Assembly: GCF_036417845.1 (NCBI RefSeq)
Contig: NC_090020.1
Coordinates: forward strand, 44,934,425 to 44,998,424
Source of the DNA: Apteryx mantelli
Taxonomy: Eukaryota > Chordata > Aves > Apterygiformes > Apterygidae
Reading direction: 5' to 3'
DNA: 64,000 nucleotides
Shown: positions 34,391 to 47,800 of the stretch, piece by piece
Layout: the number at the start of each line of letters is the position of its first letter
Numbering within the stretch: the first letter of the stretch is position 1
Position numbers and translations under genes: made by a program
The notes under the pieces: generated by a model
The model's database searches: none
What the model saw: the letters and a program-made list of their open reading frames with translations, nothing else
Told to the model about the DNA's origin: nothing

Positions 34391-37281
34391 CTGACCCTGT
34401 CACTGTGCGGTGTGCATATAGTGTGCGAAAGACTGTGTGTCTTGGGGACGTTGTGTACACCTGGAGGATAAACTGAGACTGCGTGGAGAAAACAGTGGGC
34501 TCCAGAATGGGAACTGGTAACAGTTGTAGAGAAAACCTGAGACCCGTACTGCTCTTCTATCATCTGCCTTTCTTGCTCTCTGCTTATGTGGCCTGCTTGC
34601 TTCTCCTAACTGCTCTTTCCCTGCTTGAAATTAGCAGAGAGAGTGGTTATGTTTGGTGTCCAAAAGCCACAATTGCAAGTCATTTCTGCAGCACAGCCTG
34701 ACGTGTGACATGTCAGCTAAGTTACAGGAGGTCATAAAAGGGCTGCCAAATGCCTGAGCATGATTCATGGCAGCCCTGACAGTTGGGAAGAAAAGATAAA
34801 AGCCAAAAAAAAAAGGTTTGCGGGCAGGCAATGTCAGCACTGGCAGCTTCTGGCTTAGAGCAGTCTGCAGATTTCTAACAGTGCAGGATTCTTTCTCTGG
34901 TAAGTTAGGCTCAGTCTCCGCTACAAAAGTTTGTTCTTGTGTCATGTTGGGCATGTCCCTAGTGAAGACAGGGTATATTAGTGCTCTATTTAAGTTTATA
35001 GTGAAACTAATAAATACTGTTAACATTAATTTTAAGCAAATTCACAAGTGTTATCGTGCTTACCTTCACTGGCTTTGTCTTGTCCAAATGCTGTTTTCCC
35101 CATGAAGAAAACTGTATTTTTTGAAGTATTACTCAAATACTACCTCAAGCCTAGCTCTCATGCAGAGAGCTCATAAAGCTCAGCACTTTAGTAGAATGAT
35201 ACTGAAAACACAAAAGTAGTTGGTCTTGCGGAGGACACTAATCAGATCGTTGCTGACAGTCACACTAGTAAGGCAGTGGGAATCTGTTATTCTGTTCTGT
35301 TGAAGTTCAGTCAGGTGTTGCTTTGCAGCTTGAAGGGCAGCTGCCTGGAAAGAGGTTTGACTCAAGTTGAGCTAGTCCAGATTTCGATAACATAAGCTAG
35401 TAGTATAGCAAAGAAAAAACATTTAACGTGTGTGCCATTTGTTATTTGTACCTCAGGATACAGAAGAGCTCACATAGATAGGCACACATCTTGAGAAAAC
35501 ATTTTCTAGTTAAAAAATACTAACATTGTATGAAAACTTGATGGTTTCAGTTGTTTCCAGAAGTTGTTCCTGGAACAATCAGATACCATTAGAAAACAGT
35601 GACCAGAATGATTTTTCATATGCAGACATGGGTTAGGGAGGTAGGTCACAAATGCTATCCTGGTTTTCCTAGCTCCTCTCTGCATTGAACAACCTGCTGA
35701 TAGCAAGAATAAATAATCAGTGGAACAATTTACAAAGGACTGTAGGGGACCCTGCATTGCTAGATTTTTTTTAAATCAGTCTGATTGATTTAATTCAATG
35801 AGGGACAGGATTTTTCTGAAAGTGGTGATGTAATTCAAAAAGAAATGACTTCAGGGCAGTCCTGTGGCCTCTGTTACACAGAAGGTCAGTGTAGATGATC
35901 ACAGTGAATCTGGATTTGTAATTTCTGAATCCATGAACATTTTCTTTGTTACAACTATCCCTGTGAAGCCAGGACGTGCTAGCTCGAGGACATAATTAAC
36001 AGTAGTTCTCAGTTATCTAGTGGCTAAATATATCCTCTGGGGTGGAAGCAGACACCTAGCTGCCACTTTAAGTATCAAGAGGCTTTGACAGAAGGTGCTG
36101 ATGAATCTTGGTGTAGCAAGCTAAGACATTGCTGTCCCCACAGTCTGCCTCATTGCTCTGCCACAGAGTACTGCACGTGTTGCATAGTTTGCAGAAGTGA
36201 ATTAGCTGCTCTGATACAAAGCCCTGTCTTAGCTTAAACAGCCTCTTATGGGGAATTTGAGCTGAGCAACTGAGCTGCAAGCATGCAGTGGCTGAGGTAT
36301 TCCAGTCTATCAATTTAGCCACAGGACACAAGGAGAGAACTTAGCTCTGGAGGGATTAGGATTAAAAAACATATAGTGAGGAACTTGAGAAACTCAGCCT
36401 TTTTGGCTTTTTAAAAGAAAACACAGAGAACAGAAGTTTTATAAGAGGATCTTCAGTTTAACAGGCTGAAAAAATAGAATATAGAAGCTCAACATAATAC
36501 TAATATAAGGCATTTTTTCTCTTCTTGGTTTCCTAAAGATGTGAGGCTTAAATGATTTTGCTTCTTGTCTGTTGGTGATATTTTTTAAGCCAATGGCCAA
36601 TTTCAGCTAAATTTGTCAAAAGGAGATAAAAACATTAAATTCCTAAAGGTTTTGTGAAAAATCGTCATCTGAGTAGGGCAGAAAAATCCTATTAGTGTTG
36701 CACACACTACTTGTCACTGTGCCAAATAGAGCACTGGAAGGGAATGGTGGTGATGTCTTCAATCATTGATGTATACTTCTCCACAATTTTCTTTTAAAGT
36801 CATAAAGCCAGCTTGTAAGTGATGCTGAGATCTTCCAGTGGTGAGGGGCTCACGTCTCTGTAAGTAGGTATGGGTACAAGTTGTGCGTCTCCCAACTCCA
36901 TGGAGCTGTTTAGAATCCCAGCACTGGAGTCCTCTCAGCTACCCAAACTGAGATTTTCCCTCTGTGAATATTGTTGAGCTCTTTCCGAGCAAGACCAAAG
37001 GGCCTCTTTTTGCCTATGAAGTCTCTGTCAGACCTGCGAGTATTTCTGGTGAGCTAGCATGGAAAGAGCCTATTTAGACCTTTATAGCCTTGACTTCGGT
37101 TGTAGAAAGCACTGCACAGTGGTAATGTTCTCTATCTACTCTTACTTTGTATTATCAAAGTATAATTCAGCAGCTGGCAACTGACCTCCTCAAATGAGTT
37201 ATTTTTTCCCCCCCAAAGAGATAAAGTCATCTCAAATTGCATTAGATTTTTATAGGTTTACTACTACATGCAAAGGAGAGT
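34391..37281. other. no gene recognised
   Basis: AT-rich sequence without recognised repeats or exons apart from the donor-like site near 34899. The short frames on both strands show no domain. Confidence 0.7.
34899..34904 (+). other. candidate 5' splice donor, plus strand
   Basis: CTCTG/GTAAGTT is a close match to the donor consensus about 0.5 kb past the CpG island. It could end a first noncoding exon of a plus-strand transcript. Isolated strong donors also arise by chance. Confidence 0.25.
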
Positions 37282-37545
37282 GAATCACAGAATCACAGAA
37301 TCACTGAGGTTGGAAGGGACCTCTGGAGATCATCTAGTCCAACCCCCCCTGCTCAAGCAGGGTCACCTAGAGCACGTTGCACAGGATTGCATCCAGGCGC
37401 GTTTTGAATATCTCCAGAGAAGGAGACTCCACCACCTCTCGGGGCAACCTGTTCCAGTGCTCTGTCACCCTCACAGTGAAAAAGTTTTTCCTCATGTTAA
37501 GATGGAAGTGTCTGTGTTTCAGTTTGTGCCCATTGCCTCGCGAAG
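37282..37545 (-). mobile_element. CR1 LINE 3' fragment, antisense
   Basis: The plus strand begins with repeated GAATCACA units and continues GGTTGGAAGGGACCTCTGGA, ATCATCTAGTCCAACCCCCC, TCACCTAGAGCA, CTCTCGGGGCAACCTGTTCC and CCCTCACAGTGAAAAAG. This is the classic antisense of the avian CR1 3' region, with the octamer-type 3' end (GATTCTGTG on the minus strand) preserved. It is relatively young-looking compared with the other fragments here. It is 5'-truncated near 37545-37570, as most CR1 copies are. Confidence 0.92.
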
Positions 37546-37973
37546 TATATCATCTGGCCCAATTCAACCTTCATTCTCACTCTCCAAGGAAAGTGCTGTA
37601 GAAACAGTTCTTGCTCTTCAGCCCAGTAGTCATTGATTTCCTGGGACACTAATAAACAGTCACAATTTGAAATCTGTAATAAATGTCTTGTCTTGTTCCA
37701 CTTGTTTGGGTGTGTCCTTAGTTTTCCTGAGTGATTTCCAGCACTAACCTGTAAGGATATAATTCCCTGTTGTGTTTTCTTCAGCAGAAAACCAGTTCCT
37801 GCCCTTCCTGGCTCATGACCACTCGTTCCTGCTCCCAAACCTTAGTTTACTGCTCCATCAGTTGTGCCAATGTGAGTATTTGTGGGAACAAGCTGCAAAA
37901 CAGGTCACTGAGACTACCAGGACAAAAACCTCCCAAATGATTTGGCTTTGGGCACAATTAAAGTGTTCAGTAG

Positions 37974-38004
37974 AATAAAATAACATAAAATAACATAAAA
38001 TAAA
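37974..38004 (+). repeat. short tandem repeat, ATAAAATAAC unit
   Basis: Three near-identical 10-base units. It includes AATAAA words, but no gene ends here as far as I can see. Confidence 0.85.
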
Positions 38005-38119
38005 CAAAAATGGCTAAGTATAACATTAGCAGAGCCAAGAAAGGTTACAGTTTAATGTACGTGCTTTAGTCTAGGTCTTCAGTGTCCGGTTTGGGGTGTG
38101 TGTTGCAGAGAAAGCTTGT

Positions 38120-38290
38120 AGATCCAGCTATGCTTTGCTTCCTTTTCCTCATATGGAAAATGGGGCTGATATGTACACAGATATTATGGTGATGTTGTTA
38201 TAGGAAACCCCAACACAGACTGATAAAGACAGTATGTATCTCATGGGAGCACTGTGAGTAAAAGCTGAAATATCTTTCAAGTGCTTTGTG
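38120..38290 (-). mobile_element. probable MIR-like SINE, antisense
   Basis: The plus strand shows TCCTCATATGGAAAATGGGG, later CTCATGGGAGCACTGTGAG and CAAGTGCTTTGTGAG. These correspond in order to the antisense MIR landmarks (cctcatctgtaaaatgggg, cacagggttgttgtgag, aaagtgctttg). Confidence 0.6.
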
Positions 38291-38884
38291 AGCTGTGAGT
38301 CATCAGTACAGTATTGCTCCTGGCCTGCTGTCTTGAGTGATTTGGAGCACTTTCAAGGCCAGGACTTTCTACGTGCCTTCACCAAACAGAGCTCCACAGA
38401 AGTTGCAGGGTGTGATTCCTTACCTTTTGGCTGCTGCTTTTCTTTACATGTTTTTCCTGGCAACCACCAGAAGTCAGTGTAATGCCAATATCGCCAAGGA
38501 ATGTGGCAAGGGCGAGATTGCCAAGTTGCTGCTGATTGCCAGGATCATAGGAATTGCTTGCTAGCAGTGATCTGTCTAGCAGCATATCCTGTTTTTTGTC
38601 AGTATCACATGAATCAGGGGAAGGGTATGAAGCTGGCAGTAGCCAATGTGAAGTCACCTGTGAATCGTGAGACTGTGCTAGAGACTTACTGAACTCCAGA
38701 AGCATGAAGCTTAATGTTTCTCCCAGAGGGTGTTACCATTAACTAGCAACATTCCAGATATTCCTGACAGCTGTAGAAGTGCCCAAGTCTTGCTAAGTTC
38801 TTTTTTCTGTGGCTCCTTGTGCTAACACAGGTCACAGTTTATTTGCAGGTTGGATGGAAAAATATTTTGTTTGATTTCCATTTC

Positions 38885-39480
38885 TCACCTTTTATTTCAA
38901 CTGAATGTTCTTGTATTATGAGTCAGGGCAGACAAGTTCCCAGGCTTTCTGCCTTCGTTATTTTATATATTCTTACCAGTTTTCTGTAAAAGGAAGGCAA
39001 TCCTGTCTTGCAGTCTCTCTTTTTCATTATTCTTACTGTGTTTTCGTGAACTTATCTGGAAATAATTCTGCCTGTTTTGAGGTAGAATGCCCAGTAACAG
39101 CACATAAAATTCCAGATGAGTCTACATCATTGATTTCTACAAAGGCACTAAAGTATTTTGTTGTTGTCCCTTCTCCCATTCCTTATGGACTTTAACATCT
39201 TGCTTCCTTTTCTTAACAGTACCTGCTTATTGAATAGAGGTCTGCACTGGGTTGGCTACAGTGACATGTTAGTCTCCTTCAGAACTGATACTATTAATTA
39301 GGAACATTTTAGGGCTCTTGCCCATAAAGTTTTCCCTGCAACGCACATTACTTTGTGTTTGTTGTTACTGAATTTAACCTATTCACCTAACCTGCGTAGG
39401 CCCCTCTGAAGTTCCTCTCAGCTTCTACTGGTAGCTTGAATAACTGTGTGGAATTATAAAACCTAGCAAAGTACTAGTGC
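38885..39480 (-). mobile_element. old CR1/L3-type LINE fragment, antisense
   Basis: Recognisable antisense CR1 segments in order on the plus strand: GAATGTTCTTGTATTATGAG, a stretch around GGTAGAATGCCC and CAGATGAGTC, then GCACATTACTTTGTGTTTGT, CTGAATTTAACCTATTCACC, and TGAATAACTGTGTGGAATTA. These resemble the 'gcattactttgcatttatca' and 'cctgaataattttgtatcat' landmarks. Diverged; by eye only. Confidence 0.55.
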
Positions 39481-42400
39481 TTTAAGAATGCTGTTAAATA
39501 TGTGATACTTTTTGTTTTCATAAATTTCCATAGCCACTCTGTATCACAAGCCTTCAGCTGGTGGAGCACATTTGCAGCCTGTTTTCTCAGAGTGAAGGGG
39601 TTTTCCTTTCTGTTTCGTGATTTCTTTTACTATGAACAAGACAGTGGACTAAGTTACCTTGGAGAGAGAAAATTTTGAGCAAGAATCTTTTTCTCCCTCA
39701 GATGCGGATCCAGTGATTGACACTTTCTTTTTTGTTACTCTGGGACAGAAAATTTGGCAGAAATGAGTACATGAAGTACCTAATCCAGGTTCAGGCAAAT
39801 TAGTAAATAAGCCAGATTTTCAAAAGCTCTGAGCATCCTGCATCTAGGACTCACTTACAATGTGTAATTAGTAATTAGATGCCAATGCCAACTCACAGGC
39901 TCCCTCCTTAACTTACTTTTAGCATGCTTCTGCAGGTGGGTATAAATAATACTTATTGAAAAAGCCACAAGAAGTCAATATGGGAATTACTTGGCGCACA
40001 GATCTCCAGAGCAGCATATATCTAGCTGGTTTTGGTATCAAGAAAATTTCAGGCTGGTGCAGAAGAACAGCGTGTTAGTCAGCAGCTTGCAATGACAGCA
40101 GTCCTGCTCAGCAGCCAGGGTGAACTGCTCTGTGGAGTCAGTAGATGAACCTGCCCCAGGTTCGCTGGGGAGAGTGTCGCCTTTCTGAAGCTATAAGATT
40201 AATTTCTGTGTCTGAGGACTGGTTCGTGTAAGAGCAATACATTCTGTTTCCAGGATGCCACTTGCCCACTCTGTATATGGTATATACACTATACTTGTTT
40301 TGAAGAAGTTAGATCTAACTCCTGATACATATGAGCACACTACAAATAGCTTTTATTTTCAAAACATTAGATAACATAAGCATACACCCACACACCCTTG
40401 CCAGTGTTGTTATGGCTTTGAACTGTTTATTTGTTTTTGAGAAGCTCAGTTAAGACTGGCACTGAGTAAACATAGTAACTGTTTCTCTAAGTTACCTGAG
40501 CTACTGAGTTTTAGGACTCTCAGTAAGGATCTGTTTTAGCACTTGCAGTGAGTAGTGATGGTGGCTTTTGAGAGTGGTTTGTGAAAGTAGTTGTCTTCTT
40601 CTGACAGAAGATTAGTCTCATCTTGGCCCTTCCCTTCAATTCATGCTAGCCAGGAGTGGGGTGCTCAGTTCATTTGGCACTGGGCAAATTTGAAGTCTGG
40701 CTTTTAGGTTTTGCTTGACTCCTCTTTTCTGTTTTCTTGGAGTAGGTTCTTCTTGCCCTGTGGAAATGGGCAGGGCAATAGCAAAAAGATAACAATAGGT
40801 TTGTCAGGGTGTGTTCTGTGTGCAGAGTCCCTTGGACGGGTCCCGGGCTACCTATCTCATTCTTCCTTTCCTTGTTCTTCACTTTCTAGTGAAAACTAAG
40901 AAGTGGAAGAGACCCAGGGTTCAATCTCCAGAAAGTGGCTTGTTTATTCTTGTTCAGATAATTGGGAGTGAACATCTAGCTGCTCAAATACCAGTAGGTT
41001 TTACTGGCAAGTGTGTTCCAAGATCACTGCTCCTTTGGTTTTGTTAAAAAGTAGCCCATATTTGGCTGGCAGAGAAACCTGTGCATGCATTTGCGTTTTG
41101 CCTTTTGGTTCACAGGTTTAAGAAGTTGTCACAATTCCCTTTGCGCTCACTGCAATGCCAGTGTTTCACAACGCCCTGAAGTATCATCACTCTAAGGGCT
41201 GCTGTCTACATCCAAATGACTTATCTTGTAAGCTGGTGTGTCTCTGGGTAATGGGGAAATAGGGGAATGGGCATTAATTTGTTATTTAAGAATAATTGGG
41301 GACAGACAAAAAAACTTATGGTAGGAGGAGTACTCAAAAGTGGCCCCCTCAAAAAAAGTTAATAAATTGTACTTTAAGTCTTGCGTTTGCCTTTTCTGCA
41401 GTGTTCTGACATTTCCAGTTCTGGTCCTGATGTGTCCCTGCTAAAAGTTGCTAGGCCTAATGTGTTCAGGAGTTGCTTAAGTAGAACAAATAGGGAAAGA
41501 AATGGTACTGTTTCAAATCCAGAAAATTTTGACTCATGCCTGTGTTTGCCTGATCCAGAGGTGGCCATCTTTTCTAGTCAGTGGGTAGTGTTTTTTCTAA
41601 TAGTATGAGTGAGCTGTACTTCCCGGCCCCTTTCTTATCCTGACCAGAAAGAGCAGTAATATATATAAAACAGTTATTCTTCTGCTAATATGGTAGGTCT
41701 GAAGCTTCCTAGAAGTTCAATAAATCTGTGTCCACTCCTGAGGGATCCTTGGAAAGGAGGCAGCTAGGCGCAGGCTGCAGCTGCCCTAACAATATGTGCG
41801 TCTTGTGACCTGCTCCCATAGAGCCCTCATGAAAGAGGGCAGCTGCAAGGAAACTACAGGCCAGATGAATTGCTTTGGTGTGCTGCAGACAGCCCACAGG
41901 ACTGGCCACTGGTTTAATCCATGCTTTTTTCTTCCTTCTCTCTCCCTCTCCACACCCCTGCAATATTCTTTGATGACCATTGATCTTTTGGGTGTTTCAG
42001 TCTATTTTAATACACTCTTTCTGAGAAGGATGTAAAGCCCTAGGAGATTTTTCTTTTTAAATAATAGCAGTGTGTGGTTCAGAGAATGAAATACCCAATT
42101 GTGAGATCTTGCAACAGTTGAGAAATAATGTTATCTGCTGGTGGTAAAATGCAGCATTAACATTATTTTATACTAACTCTGCTCATTAAGCCTCACCATT
42201 GTAGTTTCACTGGAAAAATGTGTTGGCCTGACATAGTCTAAGAGATAATCAGAGCTTTTCTTTCATTCTGTGATTGCACATCCTGTTTAATTAGGAAATT
42301 ACAGACTAGAAGATCCTTTCAGGCTGCAATAAGAAAAATGTCAGTATTAATCTACAATATTGTCCCATTCACTAAGAGCAATTATGAGCTATGAATTATA

Positions 42401-44221
42401 AATGATAAATTATACAGTGTCGTATTCATCTGTACTGCAACACAAATAGGTTTATAGTTCTTGCCCTGTCTGTTTGTGAATCTCCATAGCTTTATCCTGG
42501 AGGAAAATGGGATACAAGTTTTCATTTGTCCTCAAGCACTGTTGGCTGTAACTTAGACCAGAATAGCCGTTGGTCACAGGTATCTGCTCTGTGGAAGATA
42601 TTCATGTTCAAGGACCATTGAGGACATACCCAGCTGCAATGTGGGCATGCACACTGCATACCAGGCTGACCTTGCTGAGGGACTAGATCCTTCAGAAATT
42701 CATGCCTCCTTGCAGAGATGCCTTCTCATAGGGCTGAATAAAATGCCAAAACTTTATCTTTAGCCTTTCTGTTGACCGATACAGGTAGTACTTGCTCAAA
42801 ATACTGTTTTTTGTGGCTCCCATTTTGAAATACCTAACTCTACCTTTGCAGTGTAGAGAGAAACAGGCTTCGAAGTTGAGGACCACGTGGTATCAGTGTA
42901 GTAATTACTCAGCATTGTGGAGCCTATACTGCTTTGTGGATCTGAGTTCTGGTCAGCCAAGCCCCAGGTCTGCATTGGGATGCTCTAAGACCCCTGCATA
43001 TGACTCAATATGGGCGTGAAGTCTGTGGAAGTCTTTCAGAGCACCCTGATTTCAATACTGAAAGTTTTCAAACATAGATGTCACTATTTCACCATGTTCA
43101 CTTAGCTAAATAGTGCTGGCATTGCTTACAAATGTGTGCTGTTGTTGCACTCAGATTTCTCAGCAGAGGACCCTGCTGTTACCTGGTCAGGTTCAAATTC
43201 CTCATTTAAATGCCTCAAGATTTCCAAACTTGAGATGTAGTTCCTCAGTGCTGTTGTATTAACCATCTGAACTGGTTAAAAACTAGAATATATGCAACTA
43301 CTCTGAATGTCTGCCACTAAACTGGCAACCAGCCATTAATGGCATTTTGAGATATTATTTCATCCATAATTACATTTACATCAAACTTCAAAACTTAGCT
43401 GTGTCTCAGAAAGTGACTATGCAGGAATGGCCTTTGTTTCTAAGCAGTTTTGCTCGCTGTGTGTACATAGAGTCCTAACTCCTGACTTAGGATTCAAGGA
43501 GAATGGGAGAAATAAGCATTAATGACCTTTTCCTCCTGTTAACCTTTGAGTCAGCTCATGTAAAAGGAATATGTTATATTGGAATATGTTTTCTGTATGT
43601 CCTCCATATAGTTGCTCACCAAATGCCAACTTGTGCAAGTCTATTGAAAACAGTAGGTTTCCTTGTTCCTGCACCAGGGCAAAACCTGGCTTGCTGGATG
43701 TTTGTTATCAGTGATCATATGCAGACAGGAATTAAGTCAGCTTGCCTTTCAAATCCTATGCTGAATTTGAGTCTGCCATTATTTCACTGTAATGTGGTCA
43801 TACAGATATGAAGGTTCCAAGAGGATAATGCCCTGGAATGCCCAAAACACATGCCTAAGAGACACAACTTTAAAAAATCTGTTTTATATTATTTATTTAA
43901 TATGGAGTTAGAGGAGAGGGACTAGAATATATCAGTTACACTTAATACACTTCGGAGAGCAGTGCTTTTACAGGTCATGGATGCCAGTTGTGCTTTTTTG
44001 TAATATGTTTGGACACCACATGCTGCCTTAGCGTACTTCTCAGGTTCCCACTGCTATACAGTCTGTCACCCTGGCAGTTGTGAACTCGGGGTCTTCTTTT
44101 CTCCTACCACTGAAGTTTGGCACAAGTGTCACTAGGTGTTGTGTGAAAGAAGCATATGGTATTGCTGTGACTGAGGAGGGATTCCTTGCAGAAGCACGAG
44201 TGCTGGAAGTATTACGTAAGC
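39481..44221. other. no gene recognised
   Basis: AT-rich sequence without exons that I can support. A stretch at about 42260-42430 is rich in TAATTA, ATAAA and CAAT words and lacks repeat signatures, which is compatible with a conserved noncoding element, but conservation cannot be judged from one sequence. Confidence 0.65.
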
Positions 44222-44460
44222 TTTTTTTTTTTTTTTAATTGTTATTTCTGTTTTATTGAAACCAGCACGTCAGCTTGCAAGCAGGCGTTGTGCCACTCCA
44301 GCAGATGGACAGGAACATAAGTAGCCCAGAGAATAGTTCTGCCCAGGTCTCAAATGTGTGGTGGTCTGAATCCCAGAAAGAGCTGTCACTGTAGCTCTTC
44401 CTAGGGAACGTCCTTGGCATATGGCTAGAAGGGAGGCAGTATATTATCACTCAGTTACTT
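44222..44460 (-). pseudogene. possible A-tailed retrocopy, minus strand
   Basis: On the minus strand a 65-codon frame (44450-44253, ending CKLTCWFQ) is followed immediately by CAATAAAACAG (AATAAA at 44257-44252) and, 15 bases later, a 15-A run (44236-44222). This arrangement resembles a processed transcript inserted into the genome. I do not recognise the parent and found no clear target-site duplication. A chance A run next to AATAAA is the alternative. Confidence 0.3.
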
Positions 44461-44719
44461 AAAAAAAACAAGTCATCAGAAGTAGTGTACAGTAAAGTTG
44501 CTGGGTTTTTGGCTCTGATGAATAGGAGGGAGAGCCTCTGGAGTTACCAAAAAATCTTTGCTTTAAAGTGTGCATTTCAAGAAAAGACTGCCATGAAAAG
44601 CTATGGAAGGGTAGTGTGCAATGCCTGAATTTCAGCTAGGTAGCTTAAAAGAATGATGTCTTTACTTCTTCAGCACTGCTTTTTCCCTTTTGTTTAATAC
44701 TTAAACCTGTTAATACCTC

Positions 44720-44890
44720 TAAGGCCCAACTAGGCTAGAGCTCCGTAGGCACTGTGCTAATGTATGGTAAATGATGATAGTCCCATACCCCATGGTGTGT
44801 TTACAACCTAGAAGCAGATAATAGATAACCAATGCTTGGACAATCAAGCAGCTGGAACCCAGACATAAAGGGGAAAACACAGACTGAATA
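44720..44890 (+). mobile_element. degenerate amniote SINE-like element
   Basis: GGCCCAACTAGGC, GTAGGCACTGTGCTAATGTA, ATAGTCCCATACCCCAT, TTACAACCTAGAAGCAGATA and AAGGGGAAAACACAG line up in order with the common amniote repeat that reads 'ggccccaatcagg', 'ctaggcgctgtacaaa', 'cagtccctgcccc' and 'gcttacaatcta'. Strongly diverged. Confidence 0.45.
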
Positions 44891-47800
44891 TTACAAATGT
44901 ATATAATAATAGGCTTTCTTTAAACATGGTAAGTGTTAAAGATGTTGCATTTCAAATCATTTTGTTAGAACTTTTTCCTTCCAGAAGTTCTTTAAGTCAC
45001 ACAGCTGTCCCACGCACTGGAGGTGGAGTGTAAAAAGCCCTACAAGTCTATATCTGTGCTTGAGTGATGGATCTGATCACTTCTTCAGGTTTTGTCCAAA
45101 AAGAATTTTTCAGAAGGAACAACACTTTACAAATTTGTTTTTATTATCAGTATTATCTTTTTTCAGTCTGTTTTTCTAAGGAAAATAAACCTTTGTGATC
45201 AGGCTTTCTGGCTGCCAGGCCTTCCCATAGCTATTAAACCTTTTTGGACATTTTCAACTGATTCCAAAGGGGGGAAAAAAAATCTTAGAATGAATTATTC
45301 TCCTGCAGATCCAATGAAAGCCAGTGGCTTTCTAGTTGCAAAAGCCCCCTCTGAAAAAAAAAGGCAGAACAACTCAGCTGTTAGATATTCTGTCTGGCAG
45401 CCTATTAGCCAGCCAGAGGTCACACATACAGTTGCAGATTAGCAGCTGCATGTGCTATTTCTTGCCTTGTGAGAGTGTCATTGCAGTGGGTGGGTGCAGA
45501 GGACTAAAGACTCGTGTTAGTTCTTCTGCCCACAGAACACCCTGTAACACTTAAACTTTTAGATGATGAGGAAATCGATACTTTCAAAAGAGAAATTGAT
45601 CCCATGTTAAATGTAAAGTAAGATCTTTCTTCAGGACTGCTGATATACCGGTTTGGCAAGATCTACCTGGAGATCCTTAGAGAAAATTAAATCAATTAGC
45701 AATATGTAGTCAGTACAAACAAGAACATCCCTTTGTGTTGGTGGGTGGGAGGTTAGGTGCAAGTCTTGACTTTGTTCCTGGGTTCCTATGCATGTCAGTG
45801 AGTGGATGACCTTCACTTACACAGACAGCTGCAAGGTACTGTTAAAGCGAGCATTTCAGGTGTTGACATTAACATAGCATTAGCAGTGTGCAGCTCAGCG
45901 CAAGGCAGCTGCCCAAGTGTTTTTGTTGTGGGGACAGGCTGTGCAGAACTCCCCACTGTTGCAATTACAGTTACCTGTACAGAACCTACTTGGATCACTG
46001 TCTTTGGGAATTTTAGTCAAACCTGTGACTGTAGGGTAGATTTATCATTGCCTCAATGCAGACAGCCCTGAAGGTAAATATCAGATCATTCGCTTGTGCC
46101 TGAAATGGGGGAATCTGAAAGAGAGAGCATGTGCTGAAGCCCCAGTAACTGATAAGCATTGATGCTGAAGCCTAGCCAAAACTCTAGCACTGCCTAATAA
46201 TACTCCTCCTGGACATTTCTCCAAATCCTGAGTTGCTCATGGATTCATACTTCTCTATTTTTGGAGCTAATCTCCTTTATTTGTCATTTGTTACAGATAA
46301 ACAAAGAAATATGCAGGGTTCAAAATGAAATCACTTGTTAGATCTAGGCTGGTTTCTAGGGTATACCTGCCCATTATCTCTCCTTTTTCAGTAATGCTCA
46401 GTTGCCTCAAATGAGAATGGAGCCTTGTTGTCCTAGCTGTGAATCCTTAAAAATGTCATTTCCAGCATCAAGAGCTTGCTGTGTGAGGGCACAATGCATA
46501 GTGGAGATCTAGTGAAATGAGCAGCAGTAGATTACCTACATGCTTGCAGGGTAACAGTGCTGTTTGTTGTGTGGTTACGGTTAAATGTGCATGATTTGGG
46601 CCTAAGAAAGTAAGTGAAAATTAAAAGAGATACAATTAAATCAGAATGTTAAAGGTAATCTGAAAACATTTGTCCACATACATTTACATTCTTTACATTG
46701 TTATAAAATAGGTGTTTAAAATTGAAAATAAAAGCAGAAATGAGTTAGTTAATGAGAGTATGAGACACATTTAAATATAAGACAGTTTAGTCACTGAGGG
46801 AAGAATAAAATACCCTACTGATGTGCTGATTTTTTAATTTTGCATAAAGGATATAGTGAAATAAAGGCATATAGCTTCTAAAGAAGTAATACAGAGGTGA
46901 AAATGATGTACATGGCTGCATAATCCACCACACAGGTGGATCACCAGACTGCTAGAAAAATGCAGCTGAGAACAGATTGGACCAAAACATCATTTTGTTA
47001 GTGCTTGAGAGTCTTTCCTCTCTTTTTATAGGACGCTATGCACGTCATGTATCAGAGGTAGCTTGGAAGCTATAACTTAGAGGAGTTTAGAGTGATAGCT
47101 CTAATATGGGCCTACGTTAAAAAACTGTCAAGAGAAAGCACTACTTCTAGTCAAGGGATCCTACTCATTTCCTAATTTACGTCACTTTGCCTCTGGAGTA
47201 ACTCCATTGAGCTCAGCTGCAAAGCTGCAGATTTACACAGATGTAAGTGAGCTCAGAAACTAGGCATTTGTCTATTACCGTTATCTGATCTTTAAAAGAT
47301 AAACAGTTCTGTTAAAAAGAGGCTGCAGCAGCTCAGGATTGCAGAAGGCCTAATTCATTGAACTCAAAAAGCAAGGACCAGCTACTTAAAACATCCGTGT
47401 GATTAAGATGACTCACTCTCAGCAGAGCAACATACTGTACTAGATAGGAAAATCATCTGGACTCCAGTGCTGTGATATTGAAGAGAATCTCATATATACC
47501 CTCAAAAAGGCAGAGAAGACTTAACTACATAGGTTCAAGTAAATTGAAAATTTGGCCATACCTTTGTTCTTGCCTTTGAACTTCACTTTGTGAAGTGTTT
47601 TGTTTTTTGAAGGTAAGACCCATTGTGTCTAGAGTTGAAGAAAATAAAATTAAATACATAGAGCCAGATCACTGTAGCTTTGCTACTCTCCTGTTGAAGA
47701 CAGCATATATTTAGGCAGAATTTCCAAACAGTCATGATGCCAGGGCTTGTTGACTGTAATGTGCAGCCTTGCTCAGTCAGCTGTTTCTGACAAGTTTGCA

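Noticed and set aside
33050-34563. Many long open frames on both strands (up to about 212 codons) in the CpG island
   Set aside because: They overlap one another in nearly all frames, are Ala/Arg/Pro/Gly-rich and show no domain. High GC content removes stop codons, so such frames are expected by chance.
37268-37636. 122-codon plus-strand frame
   Set aside because: It is the antisense of a CR1 3' fragment; the frame reflects the repeat, not a gene.
38337-38705. Frames on both strands (75 and 108 codons) around an evenly spaced GCCAA/GGCAAG stretch
   Set aside because: It looked like coding sequence at first because of repeated Ile-Ala-Lys type codons, but both strands are open, no domain is visible and no splice or poly(A) signals fit.
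45092-46071. Frames of 116 and 89 codons on the plus strand
   Set aside because: No domain, no exon borders, and codon content typical of random AT-rich DNA with a few GC-richer bases.
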